Assembly: GCF_000011005.1 (NCBI RefSeq)
Contig: NC_013665.1
Location: 2,457,501 to 2,521,500, forward strand
DNA from: Methanocella paludicola SANAE
Lineage (GTDB): Archaea; Halobacteriota; Methanocellia; Methanocellales; Methanocellaceae
Reading direction: 5' to 3'
Length of the DNA: 64,000 nucleotides
Shown: positions 43,262 to 53,098 of the stretch, piece after piece
Layout of the letters: every line of letters starts with the position of its first letter
How positions within the stretch are numbered: the first letter of the stretch is position 1
Position numbers and translations under genes: made by a program
The notes under the pieces: generated by a model
Seen by the model: the letters and a program-made list of their open reading frames with translations, nothing else
What the model was told of the DNA's origin: nothing
The model's database searches: none

Positions 43262-45172
43262 TCAGCCATTATTACCCAGGTAAGGCGTCGACTTATGATT
43301 GGTCAGCCACACATCGTCCTCGCCGCTCGAATATAGCTTAAACAAGCCGGCATCGTTTTCCAGGTTGCTGAAATCCTGGAGCGTATACCTATACTGTGCC
43401 ATATCCGGCAAAACGTCGATGTATATGCTCTTATCCTTATTCGTCAGCAGGACATATGTGTCGAAATTGAAGGCGCTTGCCAATGATGTGCCATTAAGGT
43501 AGCCGAAGTGGTAGGGCAGGCTCAGGTTCACATTGTTTTCTTTATAGGTAGATGGGTATACTCTGGGGAGCAACTGCGATGTATCATCGACCGAGATAAG
43601 CATGTCAGCATACCGGTATGGCGGGGTTTGTATGCTTGTGATGCTGACATTCAAGGGCCGATCACTCAGGAGCCATCCCATTGTCTGTACATCCTGCCTC
43701 GTCGTACCCATGTTGGGCTGCATCGTATAAGGCGAGGGATATAGTGTTAGTATGCCATTTCCGTATAAACCCACCATGAAGGCCAATAACAGCCCCAGGC
43801 AAAGGAGCGGTATAACGCGCCCTTTTAAAGTGCCGATGGCGCTTATGACCTTATACAAGAGGAACCCGACGAAGACCGTGCAAATTATAAAGATGAAGAA
43901 TATGAGCCGCGTCGGCGAGAATCCCAGGTTTAGCGAGTAGAACACGAGTATCAACGCGCAGAATGCGGTGAAGGGGGCATACAACAGGAGCAGGTAACCG
44001 ATCTTTTTTTCCTTAAGCATATGCCGGATTATAAGTGGCAGCGCGATGAGGGCGATGGCCACATACGCGATTATGCTCAGCTCAATTTTTGAGATGTATA
44101 CTGCTAGGTCCTGAACCGGCGCCTTACTCGCCGCGGTTAGCACGCCCGTCATCTGCGTAGGCCCGCCGAACTCCAGTAGTTTCATCACGTTGGCGAGCGT
44201 ATGATCCCATACCTGGAAGCTGCTGATCCAGAGAAGGAACCAGAGGTTAAGGCTGAGCACGATTTGCGGCTGCATGTGCACCTTCTTCAGCATGTCGATA
44301 TTCTTTATGCCGAGCGGTTTGAAACGGTTAAGGCCGATCAGCACTTTCTCAAATGACCAGACCAATGCCAAGGTCGCTATAAGTCCGATGACCAGGACCG
44401 GGTGAAACGGTACACTTACTAAAAGTAACAGTAATGATAATATGCCCCAACTCAGGTCCCTCTTCCAGAGGAAGAACACGAATATGGCCAGGGGGAAGAA
44501 ATAGTTAGCCAGTATATAGGGTATGAACCCCAGGTAGAACGGATTATAATAATCCGCTATGATCAGGAAACTTGACATCAGCGCGAGTATGCTCATGCCC
44601 TTATTATTCAGGAAACCGTGGATGAAGAGGTACATGAATCCAATAAAAAGCAGTGCCAGGTACAGCGGGATAAGATTTTGTAGCGGCATGATGCCCTGGC
44701 CGGTCATCAGCGATAGTTCGGCCGTATAAAAGTGGATGACCGGATATATCAGGTCACTCTGGAATAAGCCGTTCGGCGCATGCCCATCGCGGAGTATTTG
44801 GTTGATGTACCCGATGTGCGTGGAAGTATCCCCATTCCCATCCAGCATGTAGTAACCCCGGATAATAAACACCGACAAGCATAGAATGAAACACAGGAGC
44901 ATCAATAAAAACCCTATTGCCCAGCGATTATTGCGCTTATATCCCCGGTTAAAGATCTGGCTGAATATGATCGCCACACCCGAAGCGATGCTTATGATGA
45001 TCGATATCCAAAATATCTGGGGTGTCGAGCTATATATCGAAGGCTCATATCCCTTCGAAGGGGTATTCCATGCGGCGATCGCCGATACCGCTAAGAGAAT
45101 AAGGCATATGCTCGCCAGTATCTTGATCGTAAGACCGCTGCTGTTGTTGCGTAGTATATTATCGGGGATCAT
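43262..45172 (-). CDS. multi-spanning membrane protein (GT-C-like)
   Basis: A 636-residue integral membrane protein with about 12-14 helices. An extracytoplasmic loop after helix 3 (YMLDGNGDTSTHIGYINQILRDGHAPNGLFQSDLIYPVIHF) has a D-x-x-x-H and D-x-H-like pattern resembling the acidic loop of GT-C fold glycosyltransferases and DUF6541-type proteins. The last 120 residues are soluble (PSPYTMQPNMGTTRQDVQTMGWLL). It may move or attach sugars from lipid carriers outside the cell. TTG at 45181 is possible; ATG 45172 is preferred. Family assignment is tentative. Confidence 0.7.
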   Translation of the reverse strand: MIPDNILRNNSSGLTIKILASICLILLAVSAIAAWNTPSKGYEPSIYSSTPQIFWISIIISIASGVAIIFSQIFNRGYKRNNRWAIGFLLMLLCFILCLSVFIIRGYYMLDGNGDTSTHIGYINQILRDGHAPNGLFQSDLIYPVIHFYTAELSLMTGQGIMPLQNLIPLYLALLFIGFMYLFIHGFLNNKGMSILALMSSFLIIADYYNPFYLGFIPYILANYFFPLAIFVFFLWKRDLSWGILSLLLLLVSVPFHPVLVIGLIATLALVWSFEKVLIGLNRFKPLGIKNIDMLKKVHMQPQIVLSLNLWFLLWISSFQVWDHTLANVMKLLEFGGPTQMTGVLTAASKAPVQDLAVYISKIELSIIAYVAIALIALPLIIRHMLKEKKIGYLLLLYAPFTAFCALILVFYSLNLGFSPTRLIFFIFIICTVFVGFLLYKVISAIGTLKGRVIPLLCLGLLLAFMVGLYGNGILTLYPSPYTMQPNMGTTRQDVQTMGWLLSDRPLNVSITSIQTPPYRYADMLISVDDTSQLLPRVYPSTYKENNVNLSLPYHFGYLNGTSLASAFNFDTYVLLTNKDKSIYIDVLPDMAQYRYTLQDFSNLENDAGLFKLYSSGEDDVWLTNHKSTPYLGNNG

Positions 45173-45490
45173 GGCAACCAACCCATTGCTACATTATGCA
45201 ATATAGAATAATCGGTTATATAATATATAATATTATCCATTAATGATATTTATTAATAATATTTATTCTAAGTAATACATTTGACATGCAGAATGGCAAC
45301 AGTCCGGCTCCTATGGCTGCCCCGGCATTCAGTTCGTATTGCGGCACAGTTGTATAAAAATATTTAATCCTTAATATCGGAAAGTTCTGCCCGGTGTGAA
45401 TTATTAAATTGCCGGAGCCCGGAGTTTGCACGGCCGGAGGATCTCATTACAATAACCTCGTATTCCCATGAGAAGACGGGGCTCCATGCC
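45173..45490. other. AT-rich intergenic region
   Basis: About 320 bases between two minus-strand genes, with TATA-like runs at 45215-45240 that can serve the multi-membrane protein gene. Short G+C patches (45412-45440) look like a decayed terminator for the dehydrogenase gene. No gene seen. Confidence 0.5.
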
Positions 45491-46774
45491 CTATGATACT
45501 TTTGCCATCGATACCGGCTTTTTCGGGGGCACGTATACCGGATGTGCATTTTCGGAACAGCCGAGCTTGACTAGGTTGAACGTGCCATCACTTTTTACAA
45601 CGTTTCGGGTATCGAGGACGTTCCTGTGCCGGGAATTATCCAGCAGGTGGCCAAAGTCCAGTTCCTTGAACAGATCGTGGTCGGAGATGATCACGATACA
45701 GTCAGTGCCGCGGACCGCATCTTCCATGCTTGACAGCGGCATCTCGAAGCGGCTGACCAGTGGGTCATATGTGCTCACGAAAAAGCCTTCGCTCTCCGCC
45801 AGCTTGATAAATTTGAGCGCCGGGGTTTCGCGGGCATCGTCCACATTGCCTTTATATGCGACACCGAATACCGTGATCTTCGGCCGCCGGATATTTTCCG
45901 TCATGACCTTGACCTTAGAGAGCACGTAGGCCGGCATTGAGTCGTTGATTTCCCTCGCCGTGTTGATGATCCTGCAACGGTTTGTAGCCTCGGTGAGGAA
46001 CCAGGGATCCACAGCGATGCAATGACCGCCCACCCCGGGCCCTGGCTTCAAAATATTTACGCGCGGGTGGTGATTTGCCAGGGAGATGGCTTCCCATATG
46101 TTTATCTTCGCCTCCTCAGCCAGAATGGCGAGCTCATTGGCCAGCGCGATGTTCACATCCCTGTATGTGTTCTCCATGAGTTTAACGAACTCCGCCGTGG
46201 TTATATCCGTCGTATAGATATTACCCTTCACGAACGTGGCATAAATTTTCCTGGCGAGCTGTGTGGAAGCATCGTCAATGCCGCCGATGATCCGATCGTT
46301 ATAAGCCATCTCGTGAAGCGTGTTACCCGGTATCGCCCTTTCGGGGCAGTGGGCAAGATAATAGTCTTCGCCAGCTTTTAGCCCTGACTTTTCGAGGATC
46401 GGCTCCAGCACATTAATGCAGGCGCCGGGGGAGACCGTCGACTCCAGTATGACGATGTTGCCCTTCCGGAGGTGGGGCACGATCGACTCCACGGCGGACC
46501 GGACGAACTTCAGGTCCGCCATCCGGACTTCCTTGTCGAATGGCGTCGGAACGCAGATTATGAACGCATCGGCCGGCCGTGGTGTGGTGCTCGCCGTTAT
46601 GCCCGATTGCTCGAGCAGGCGGTCCAGCCCGGGTTCCTTAAATGGCATGATCTTATCATTGATCTTATCGACCACGTCCTTTTTAACGTCTACGCCGACC
46701 ACCTCGTTCTTCTCAGATAGCAGAATCGCCGTGGGCAATCCTATGTATCCTAAACCTATAACGCATATTTTCAT
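45491..46774 (-). CDS. UDP-sugar 6-dehydrogenase (UDP-GlcNAc/ManNAc type)
   Basis: A 427-residue NAD-dependent nucleotide-sugar dehydrogenase that oxidises C6 to a carboxylate, making UDP-uronic acids for the polysaccharide. The NAD fold opens MKICVIGLGYIGLPTA. The catalytic regions are visible: ESTVSPGAC, CPERAIPGN, EFVKLMENTYRDVNIALANELA, GPGVGGHCIAVDPWFL (catalytic Cys in GGHC) and FGVAYKGNVDDARETPAL. The residues after GGHC (IAVDPWFL) match the WecC/UDP-ManNAc dehydrogenase branch. ATG at 46774 directly precedes the first strand; upstream ATGs are not needed. Confidence 0.93.
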   Translation of the reverse strand: MKICVIGLGYIGLPTAILLSEKNEVVGVDVKKDVVDKINDKIMPFKEPGLDRLLEQSGITASTTPRPADAFIICVPTPFDKEVRMADLKFVRSAVESIVPHLRKGNIVILESTVSPGACINVLEPILEKSGLKAGEDYYLAHCPERAIPGNTLHEMAYNDRIIGGIDDASTQLARKIYATFVKGNIYTTDITTAEFVKLMENTYRDVNIALANELAILAEEAKINIWEAISLANHHPRVNILKPGPGVGGHCIAVDPWFLTEATNRCRIINTAREINDSMPAYVLSKVKVMTENIRRPKITVFGVAYKGNVDDARETPALKFIKLAESEGFFVSTYDPLVSRFEMPLSSMEDAVRGTDCIVIISDHDLFKELDFGHLLDNSRHRNVLDTRNVVKSDGTFNLVKLGCSENAHPVYVPPKKPVSMAKVS

Positions 46775-47054
46775 GTGTGACATCACGCTGGCCAATAAAT
46801 ATTTTATTTTATTATATTTTTTATTAGATTATTTTTAATATAATATTAAACTTGTGGTGTAGGCTTTACCTTAGCATATTTTTATAGACTAACCCCATTG
46901 TCACTTACCAAAATAAAGAATAATACGGATTTATTAATTAGTCAGACCCGTGGATACTAAGGCAAATGCGCTGTGCCTCCATCTCTAGAGATGTCAGGCC
47001 CAAAATGACCGTGGATCCTTGATTTTATTTAGCATACAAATACCACATAATCTG

Positions 47055-48731
47055 CTAAACCGGTTTGTTCGTGAGGATGGCGTTATCCACATACATGCTC
47101 GAGTTGACAGGGTTCGAGGTCAATATAATATACACAATACCATTACCCAGAGTAGAACTCGGGGCAGTCACCGTAACCGTCCTAGCCTTATAAACTCCTG
47201 GCGTGAGCCGCGAGACATTATCCACATACAAATTAAGAGAGTTCGAGTTCCAATCCCCGACCTTCGTCACCACCGTGCACGCGTTACTGACATCCAGATC
47301 GTAGGTGAACGTCAACGTATCACCCGCACTCCAGCTCAACCCATACTGATACAACATCTCCCACTGATCACTAATATCCGAACCAGAAAACACCCGGGCA
47401 CAATACGTACCGTTAGAAGCCCAAACCGTACTCTGCGTCAACGTGCCCGTAGTCCCCTGCCTCAAGAACTTCAACGGGGTAACACCCGACTCGAAACTCG
47501 GATTACTCAACAAATTAACCCCAGACGGCAAAGGAGAAGGACTAGGCGAAGGACTAGGCGAAGGAGACGGAGACGGATTTCCCGATCCTTGTAGCTTACC
47601 GTAAATTAATGAGGACCCGTAGTCTAAATAAATTATATCATTTTTTTGTTCTATAACATTTGCGTAAACTTGTCCGTAAGTGAATATTGCATTACCAGAT
47701 ACCGAATATCCGCTTGGTACTGGTGTGATTATCACATTATTTGATTTAGGAATTAGTTCCAGGCCGTAGACAACATTATTTGGATCCTGGACCACGTTTT
47801 TAACGCCTACGCAATAAACCCCGTTACGGTCAGGGCCACGTATCGTGTTAAATCCTCCAGTGGCGGATACTTGTACGTTAATGGGCCAGGTTACCTCTGT
47901 ATTCCATGTTTTGCCTCCGTCTATGCTCGTTAAAATGTAGGCGTTGTTATCCTGGTTGCCCGCCTCGACATAATTAATCGCGATAAGCGTTCCGGATGGA
48001 GAGCCTGCTATACCCCACATGGCGTGCGGGGACGTATATACCATGGTATATTTGGACATATCCGATAATGAGGCATAATATACGCCTGCAGTTGGCGGGT
48101 TGCTATCGCTGCCCCACCATACATGTCCATCAGGGGTGAATATGAGATTAAGGCAACGATAAACCTGGCTTCCACTGGCATTAAGCATCTTGGCCCAGGT
48201 GGCACCGTTATCGCTGCTTGTCCACCACTGTACTTGAGAATTCTCATCCCCGCTCGTGGCATACCATTTACTATTATATGGATCGTATTGCACGCAATGC
48301 CAATGCCTGATATCCTTCGTGGAGGTCAGTGTTAATACAACATTCCACGTGGCCCCACCATCCGTACTTCTAATTAGCCTGCACATCCCAGCATTGAGAA
48401 TGTACTCGCCAAAAATAATGGTCTTGCCATTGCCACCGACCCCTCCATATAAGGGTGAAGAAAAACTACCAAGGTTGGACGTATCGCTCTGGGTGAAATC
48501 GATTCCATTACTACTATAAAATATCCTGCCGTCGTCGCGAAATGCGACCATGTCACCCGTATCAGTAATCAAGCCGCTCGATATAAAACTCGGCCGTGCA
48601 CTAAATAAAGATTGGTAAATATATGAATTGTCTTGCATATAAGATACGGCATATGCACTATGGATCGATAAGATCAAGAAGGATGAAAAAAACAGGATGA
48701 GTACCGTTAACAATTTTTTATTACGATACAT
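47055..48731 (-). CDS. secreted beta-propeller (sialidase-like) protein with C-terminal CBM
   Basis: A 558-residue exported protein. The signal peptide is MYRNKKLLTVLILFFSSFLILSIHSAYA. The body (about 45-390) has BNR/Asp-box-like repeats of a sialidase-type propeller: RSTDGGATWNVV, SSDNGATWAKM and SIDGGKTWNTE. A Ser/Pro linker (SPSPSPSP) leads to one jelly-roll CBM (about 405-556) that is very similar to the CBMs of the 1019-residue protein (NPSFESGVTPLKFLRQGTTGTL). It likely binds a glycan outside the cell; enzymatic activity is not certain because Asp-box propellers also occur in non-enzymes. ATG at 48731 is chosen from the signal peptide. Confidence 0.8.
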   Translation of the reverse strand: MYRNKKLLTVLILFFSSFLILSIHSAYAVSYMQDNSYIYQSLFSARPSFISSGLITDTGDMVAFRDDGRIFYSSNGIDFTQSDTSNLGSFSSPLYGGVGGNGKTIIFGEYILNAGMCRLIRSTDGGATWNVVLTLTSTKDIRHWHCVQYDPYNSKWYATSGDENSQVQWWTSSDNGATWAKMLNASGSQVYRCLNLIFTPDGHVWWGSDSNPPTAGVYYASLSDMSKYTMVYTSPHAMWGIAGSPSGTLIAINYVEAGNQDNNAYILTSIDGGKTWNTEVTWPINVQVSATGGFNTIRGPDRNGVYCVGVKNVVQDPNNVVYGLELIPKSNNVIITPVPSGYSVSGNAIFTYGQVYANVIEQKNDIIYLDYGSSLIYGKLQGSGNPSPSPSPSPSPSPSPLPSGVNLLSNPSFESGVTPLKFLRQGTTGTLTQSTVWASNGTYCARVFSGSDISDQWEMLYQYGLSWSAGDTLTFTYDLDVSNACTVVTKVGDWNSNSLNLYVDNVSRLTPGVYKARTVTVTAPSSTLGNGIVYIILTSNPVNSSMYVDNAILTNKPV

Positions 48732-49465
48732 TGAATTCTTTAAAATAATATCCGGTGCTGGCATTTCATACCTCAGATTACCCTCAATATTTATCATTGG
48801 TCGACGGATAGTGGGATTTGTTTGTTTATGGTCGCCATTCCATTGTAGCCTTAGTTTGTAAGCGAATACTCAGTAAGATATTGTATTTATAACTGAAATT
48901 TTATTTTAATATACAAAATTATAATATGTTGCAGCATTTTAATCGGTTTTAGGCCAAACGTTTGTAATAATATGATATAAGTCGCAAATCAGAGCATTTT
49001 ATAACGTTTTTATACTCCATACAAGTAACAGAGAAAATACAACGATTTAAACACGGCCATTGTGCCCCCGGAGAAATATAAATTTAATATGATGCGAGCC
49101 AGAGAAGAGCAAAGACAATATAAACGATCAATTAATAGCTTTGCGACCGTAAAGAAGTGCATGAATGGTCCATATAACCGACGTGCTGCGGCCGTTTTGT
49201 TTACAAGGACAATAGTTATAACATTGACCTGATCCTGGACCATGGCACAAATGGTCGTAATGGGCTATTAGGGGCAGGCACAGTTGCCGTTTTTACGATG
49301 AAATAATATTGATAAATTTTTATATAAAAATACTCAATCAAATTGTTGCTGATTAATCGGCGATAGTGGGCTAAACTCCGATTTTTTCAACGCAAATAGT
49401 TAAAACCGCCGCAATATAACTCATATCGTATCCCGGCAAGCGCCCGTGGTAAATGCTATAGCTAT
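48732..49465. other. AT-rich intergenic region
   Basis: About 730 bases between divergent genes. It is very AT-rich with many TATA-like tracts. A 77-codon frame on the minus strand (49010-49243) has neither a start signal nor a family resemblance. I see no supported gene, repeat or RNA. Confidence 0.5.
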
Positions 49466-50434
49466 ATGAGTGATAATATGCCAAAACTACCATCAAGTAG
49501 CAATACAGACCATCGATTAACAAACGCATCAAAAATCGTCCATTTCATACTGGATATGGACATTGATCTAAAGCTTACCATTGTGCTTGCGTTCCTGGCT
49601 CTCACATCGATATATATACCGCAAATCAAGGGGACGGCCCTCATGACTATCCTGGGACTTTTTGTCGTCGTGGTTGCGCCCGGGTATGCGCTAGTCGCAG
49701 CATTATTCCCCGGCAAGGCGGCTATTAACGGCAACATACGTATTGTGATCTCGCTGGGTATGAGCGTCATTATCACAGCTCTCATCGGGCTCGTGCTCAA
49801 CTTCACGGCCTGGGGCATACGCCTTGAGCCCGTGGCAATAAGCCTGTCTTACTTCTCGATCATCGTTGCGCTGATCGCGAATATGCGCAGGTTAGGGCTG
49901 AACGAAGAGGACCGGCAATCACCGCATATAAGGGAGACTATCTCATTAATATTTGGAGAGGCATTCCCCAAAGAGGTAAGGTTTTCGGATAAGGTGGTAA
50001 CTTTTGTGTTCCTCGTGTCCATGGTGCTATCAATTACCGCCATCGGGTACGTCATCGTATTCCCTCAGAACGGGGAAAAGTACACCGAATTCTATATACT
50101 GGGGCCGGACGGTATCGCGGAAAACTATACGACTAATTTCAGATTAGGCGATAACGGGACATTCATCGTCGGCGTGGTGAACCACGAGCAGAAGAGTCTC
50201 GCATACAATGTGCGCGTGGTGATGAACAACGGTTTCGACCAATCGACGCTTTACACTGACCAGTTTACCCTCGCCAACGACCAGACCCTGGAGAAGGCGG
50301 CCCGGATATCTCCGGATATCACGGGGACGAATATGAAGCTCCAGTTTTTCCTGTATGCCGATGGTAACATGAGTTCACCCTATCGTGAATGCCACGTATG
50401 GGTGAACGTGACCCAGCCAGCAGCCATATCGTGA
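49466..50434 (+). CDS. DUF1616 family membrane protein
   Basis: A 322-residue membrane protein of the archaeal DUF1616 family. Four hydrophobic helices at about 38-52, 60-84, 90-116 and 124-140 are followed by a fifth (about 180-200), and then an extracellular beta domain (EKYTEFYILGPDGIAENYTTNFRLGDNGTFIVGVVNHEQKSLAYNVRVVM) that matches the C-terminal DUF1616 part. The family often sits beside glycosyltransferases and surface-glycan genes. It stands alone between the propeller protein and the GT2 gene. Confidence 0.85.
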   Translation: MSDNMPKLPSSSNTDHRLTNASKIVHFILDMDIDLKLTIVLAFLALTSIYIPQIKGTALMTILGLFVVVVAPGYALVAALFPGKAAINGNIRIVISLGMSVIITALIGLVLNFTAWGIRLEPVAISLSYFSIIVALIANMRRLGLNEEDRQSPHIRETISLIFGEAFPKEVRFSDKVVTFVFLVSMVLSITAIGYVIVFPQNGEKYTEFYILGPDGIAENYTTNFRLGDNGTFIVGVVNHEQKSLAYNVRVVMNNGFDQSTLYTDQFTLANDQTLEKAARISPDITGTNMKLQFFLYADGNMSSPYRECHVWVNVTQPAAIS

Positions 50435-50791
50435 TGCTTAAAACCTCCTTCGCTCCATCTTACCCATCAATAACACCTCTAAGATGCGCCTTAACTACCG
50501 GTCCACTAAAACGGGAGCAGTCCACTTTGTGTATTTCGAGCCTTACGTGGGATATAAAAGAATTCGTGTTTTCGTGATACCGACCGATGAGCCATACGTG
50601 CGTCGCATAGAATAGAAACGGCAGAAAAATCAAGCACGGAACTACGGGGTATTTTAAACCAATCGTTTTCCCGGCTTTTAATCCGGCCTGCACAATTTCT
50701 ATGATTAACGATAGTGCCGGCCGTTGCCATCCTGGAGTCCTGTAATCTTTCTGGCGTACCTTCAAAAGTCGAAAAAATTATATTTGTAGAG
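50435..50791. other. intergenic region, no supported gene
   Basis: About 357 bases between the convergent DUF1616 and GT2 genes. A 101-codon minus-strand frame (50460-50765) starts at TTG, overlaps the T-rich terminator-like tract after the GT2 stop, and has one hydrophobic segment but no family resemblance. It may be a gene remnant. Confidence 0.4.
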
Positions 50792-51778
50792 TCAATTTAG
50801 CTTTGATGCTCGGGGAGCGATGCCTAGAAATGTCCGGATCACCAGAGCCGTGAAGACGCCGAGAGTTCCGCCGACCATACATACCATGATGACTATGAAC
50901 CGTATTAGGTTATCACTCGTTATGCTGGAAAAAGCCAAGTATGAGCCGAGCACTAATAGTATAAGACCTAGCAGCCCATAGAAGAGCTGGAGCTTAGACC
51001 GGGACGAGAATCTAGCTATCGAAGCCAGCACCTCGATGCCGTGTGCGACAGGATTCTTACTAGACGTGTCCTTAATATCATAACGTGCACGGATTGGCAC
51101 TTCAGAGATATGGAGCTTTAACTTCGCTGCCTTAATTAGTATTTCAGAGCCGATGCCCATCCCGGCATCTTCCAGGTCGATCTCGGATAATGCCTTTTTC
51201 GAATAAGCCCTGAAACCGCTCTGCGTGTCCGTGACTTTTACACCTGAGCTGATTATGGTAGCCATATCGAGCATCTTCATGCCCACTTTCCGGTACGCGG
51301 GAATATGCTGGTTCTTCTCGTTACCATTGATAAACCTTGAGCCTATGATGACATCGGCTCCCGTCCTATTCATCTCGGCAATGAGTAGCGGTATGTTATC
51401 CGGGTCATGCTGTCCATCCCCGTCGATCGTGATCATGGCGCTGACTCCCCTGGCCCGGGCGGCCTCAAAGCAGGACCTGATGGCTGCCCCATATCCGCCA
51501 TTTTTTTCATGGGATATGACCTCTGCACCGACGATCCGGGCCACTTCAATCGTATGATCTCTGGAGCCATCGTCGATCACGACTATATCGTTCGAATATT
51601 TCTTACACTTTGCCACAACGCTACCGATGGCGATCTCCTCATTATAGGCCGGGATCGCCACCATTATTCCCACGTTATTTCCTGGACTTATCGGCTGTTT
51701 AATGACTTCGGGCCGTGTTTCTACGCACTTAGGTGGAATTAGTTCTTTGAATGACCGCATAGTTTCGTTTCGTATCAT
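50792..51778 (-). CDS. glycosyltransferase family 2 (dolichyl-phosphate mannose synthase-like)
   Basis: A 328-residue GT2 enzyme. The GT-A core begins GIMVAIPAYNEEIAIGSVVAKCKK, with IVVIDDGSRDHT, GYGAAIRSCFEAARARG and the metal-binding MITIDGDGQHDPDNIP (D-x-D). Then VIIGSRFING and VTDTQSGFRAYSKKAL are typical of polyprenyl-phosphate sugar transferases. Two C-terminal transmembrane helices (about 263-284 and 292-315) resemble the DPM-type membrane anchor. It likely charges a polyprenyl phosphate with a sugar for surface glycosylation. Confidence 0.93.
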   Translation of the reverse strand: MIRNETMRSFKELIPPKCVETRPEVIKQPISPGNNVGIMVAIPAYNEEIAIGSVVAKCKKYSNDIVVIDDGSRDHTIEVARIVGAEVISHEKNGGYGAAIRSCFEAARARGVSAMITIDGDGQHDPDNIPLLIAEMNRTGADVIIGSRFINGNEKNQHIPAYRKVGMKMLDMATIISSGVKVTDTQSGFRAYSKKALSEIDLEDAGMGIGSEILIKAAKLKLHISEVPIRARYDIKDTSSKNPVAHGIEVLASIARFSSRSKLQLFYGLLGLILLVLGSYLAFSSITSDNLIRFIVIMVCMVGGTLGVFTALVIRTFLGIAPRASKLN

Positions 51779-51907
51779 CTAAGTACCCTTTATTATTATA
51801 ATCATTATTATAATGTATTCAATTATATAGATTATGGTTATTGAATAATTGATTATTTAGTGAACAGTTGGGTATTTATTTATTATATATGGTTTTTTTA
51901 AATTTTT

Positions 51908-52680
51908 GTGCTGTGTTGAATTAGGGTGGTTGGTTTTGTGTTTAGGGTTTGTTGGGTAATGTTAAGTATTTTAACATTTGTATAATTATTTTCTGGGATG
52001 TCTGGCAGATGGGGTAAGAAGTACGTGGATAAGCGCGATTGGCGGTCGAGCGACCAGAATCTTGTTGATCGTGGTGCTTTTTTTCTTGACCACTCGGTTT
52101 TGGAGAAGTGGAAAGAGGGCGTTGACATGTTGAATGAGGGTAAATACGTTAGGCAGTACGAGTTTCCTGACGGGTTGATCTATTGGGCTGCCATGCAGCA
52201 CGCTGTCCTGGGCATGCCTTACCGGCAGATAGAGGGGTATCTTAAAAAGTATTTTGAGGGAACGGGCCTCAGAGTGCCTGATTATACCACGTTGTTTAGG
52301 CGTATCAGGGCCCTCAAGTTCGACCTTGAAATATGCCTTGAAAAAAAAGAACTGGTTGTAGCTGTTGACAGTACCGGCATCAAGGTCAGCCATCGTGGCG
52401 AGTAGAGACGGAAGCATCAGGGGCGGAAGAGGCACGGGTGGGTCGAACTCCACGTAAGCGTCGACCAACCATCCAAACAGGTACTTAGTTTCAGGGTTAC
52501 CGGGAGCATGCACATGATAGCGGTAGAAGGCTTCTTCTCCACGTTCAAACAATTCTACGGGGAACACCTAAAAGCCACCAGCCCCATTGGAATGCTAAAG
52601 ATATCATCATGAAACTCCACTTCTACAACAAGCTCATAACCTACAAAGGAGTAAGCACTAACCGATAATCAACATAGCAG
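51908..52680 (+). mobile_element. IS5-like insertion sequence, degenerate
   Basis: A truncated insertion sequence of about 770 bases. Imperfect terminal inverted repeats are visible (about 51908-51926 on the left against 52662-52680 on the right, 13 of 19 positions matching, best in the core TGTTGA / TCAACA). Inside lies one broken transposase gene. The A/T-rich stretch ATTTTTG occurs just outside both ends and may be a target-site copy. It lies at the right edge of the accessory island. Confidence 0.65.
51998..52668 (+). pseudogene. IS5-like transposase, inactivated
   Basis: Remnant of a DDE transposase. The N-terminal part reads well (GLIYWAAMQHAVLGMPYRQIEGYLKKYF, then LVVAVDSTGIKVSHRGE with the first catalytic Asp). 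An in-frame TAG at 52403-52405 stands where a Trp is expected; the same frame then continues (RRKHQGRKRHGWVELHVSVD). An internal deletion removes the second Asp region, so FRVTGS runs straight into EGFFSTFKQFYGEHL, the final Glu region. A frameshift near 52590 separates the last segment (KLHFYNKLITYKG), which ends at TAA 52666-52668 within the right terminal repeat. At least three lesions make activity impossible. Confidence 0.85.
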
Positions 52681-52790
52681 ATTTTTGAGGTAATGATTAA
52701 GTGGGGCTTTTAACCATCCTTTTCGATTTCGTCATCCGGCTATTTATCAAGATTCGTTTTGAAAACAAGGACATTTGGTTAAAAAACAAA

Positions 52791-52865
52791 AGCCCCTGGC
52801 AAGATTTGAACTTGCGACTTACTGATTACATGTCAGCCGCTCTGACCAGACTGAGCCACAGGGGC
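52791..52865 (-). tRNA. tRNA-Thr (TGT) with A33
   Basis: On the minus strand the acceptor GCCCCTG / CAGGGGC, the D arm GCTC / GAGC and the T arm GCAAG-TTCAAAT-CTTGC all pair perfectly. The anticodon stem GCTGA / TCAGT has one G-U. The loop is CATGTAA, giving anticodon TGT, but with A at position 33 where U is nearly universal. The discriminator is U, as in archaeal tRNA-Thr. A TATA box follows at the right distance, so the gene looks expressed. Confidence 0.85.
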
Positions 52866-52879
52866 ACTCTGCATAGGAT

Positions 52880-52889
52880 AAATATATAA
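52880..52889 (-). promoter_or_regulatory. TATA box of tRNA-Thr
   Basis: AAATATATAA (minus-strand reading TTATATATTT) is centred about 20 bases upstream of the tRNA 5' end, a good archaeal TBP site. Confidence 0.55.
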
Positions 52890-53098
52890 GCGAATGTTTA
52901 ACCATTGCTCGCAAAAACCACGGAAAAACAGTATTTTCATCCATGATGAAATAAATTGCTGATATTTCGCCAAATAAACGAGTCGTTGATAAAAATTTAT
53001 AATATTATGGCTAAATATGATAATAAATTTACTAGATTAGGAAAGGTATATATAAGTATAGTAAGCTATTGTTTATGTTATTACCGGAGCGCTCGTTA

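Noticed and set aside
49010-49243. 77-codon minus-strand frame in the AT-rich gap
   Set aside because: No start signal, no recognisable domain, isolated in non-coding sequence.
50460-50765. 101-codon minus-strand frame after the GT2 gene
   Set aside because: TTG start overlapping a terminator-like T tract and no domain; at best a remnant.
52701-52889. Plus-strand frame giving PWQDLNLRLTDYMSAALTRLSHRG
   Set aside because: It is the antisense translation of the tRNA-Thr at 52791-52865.
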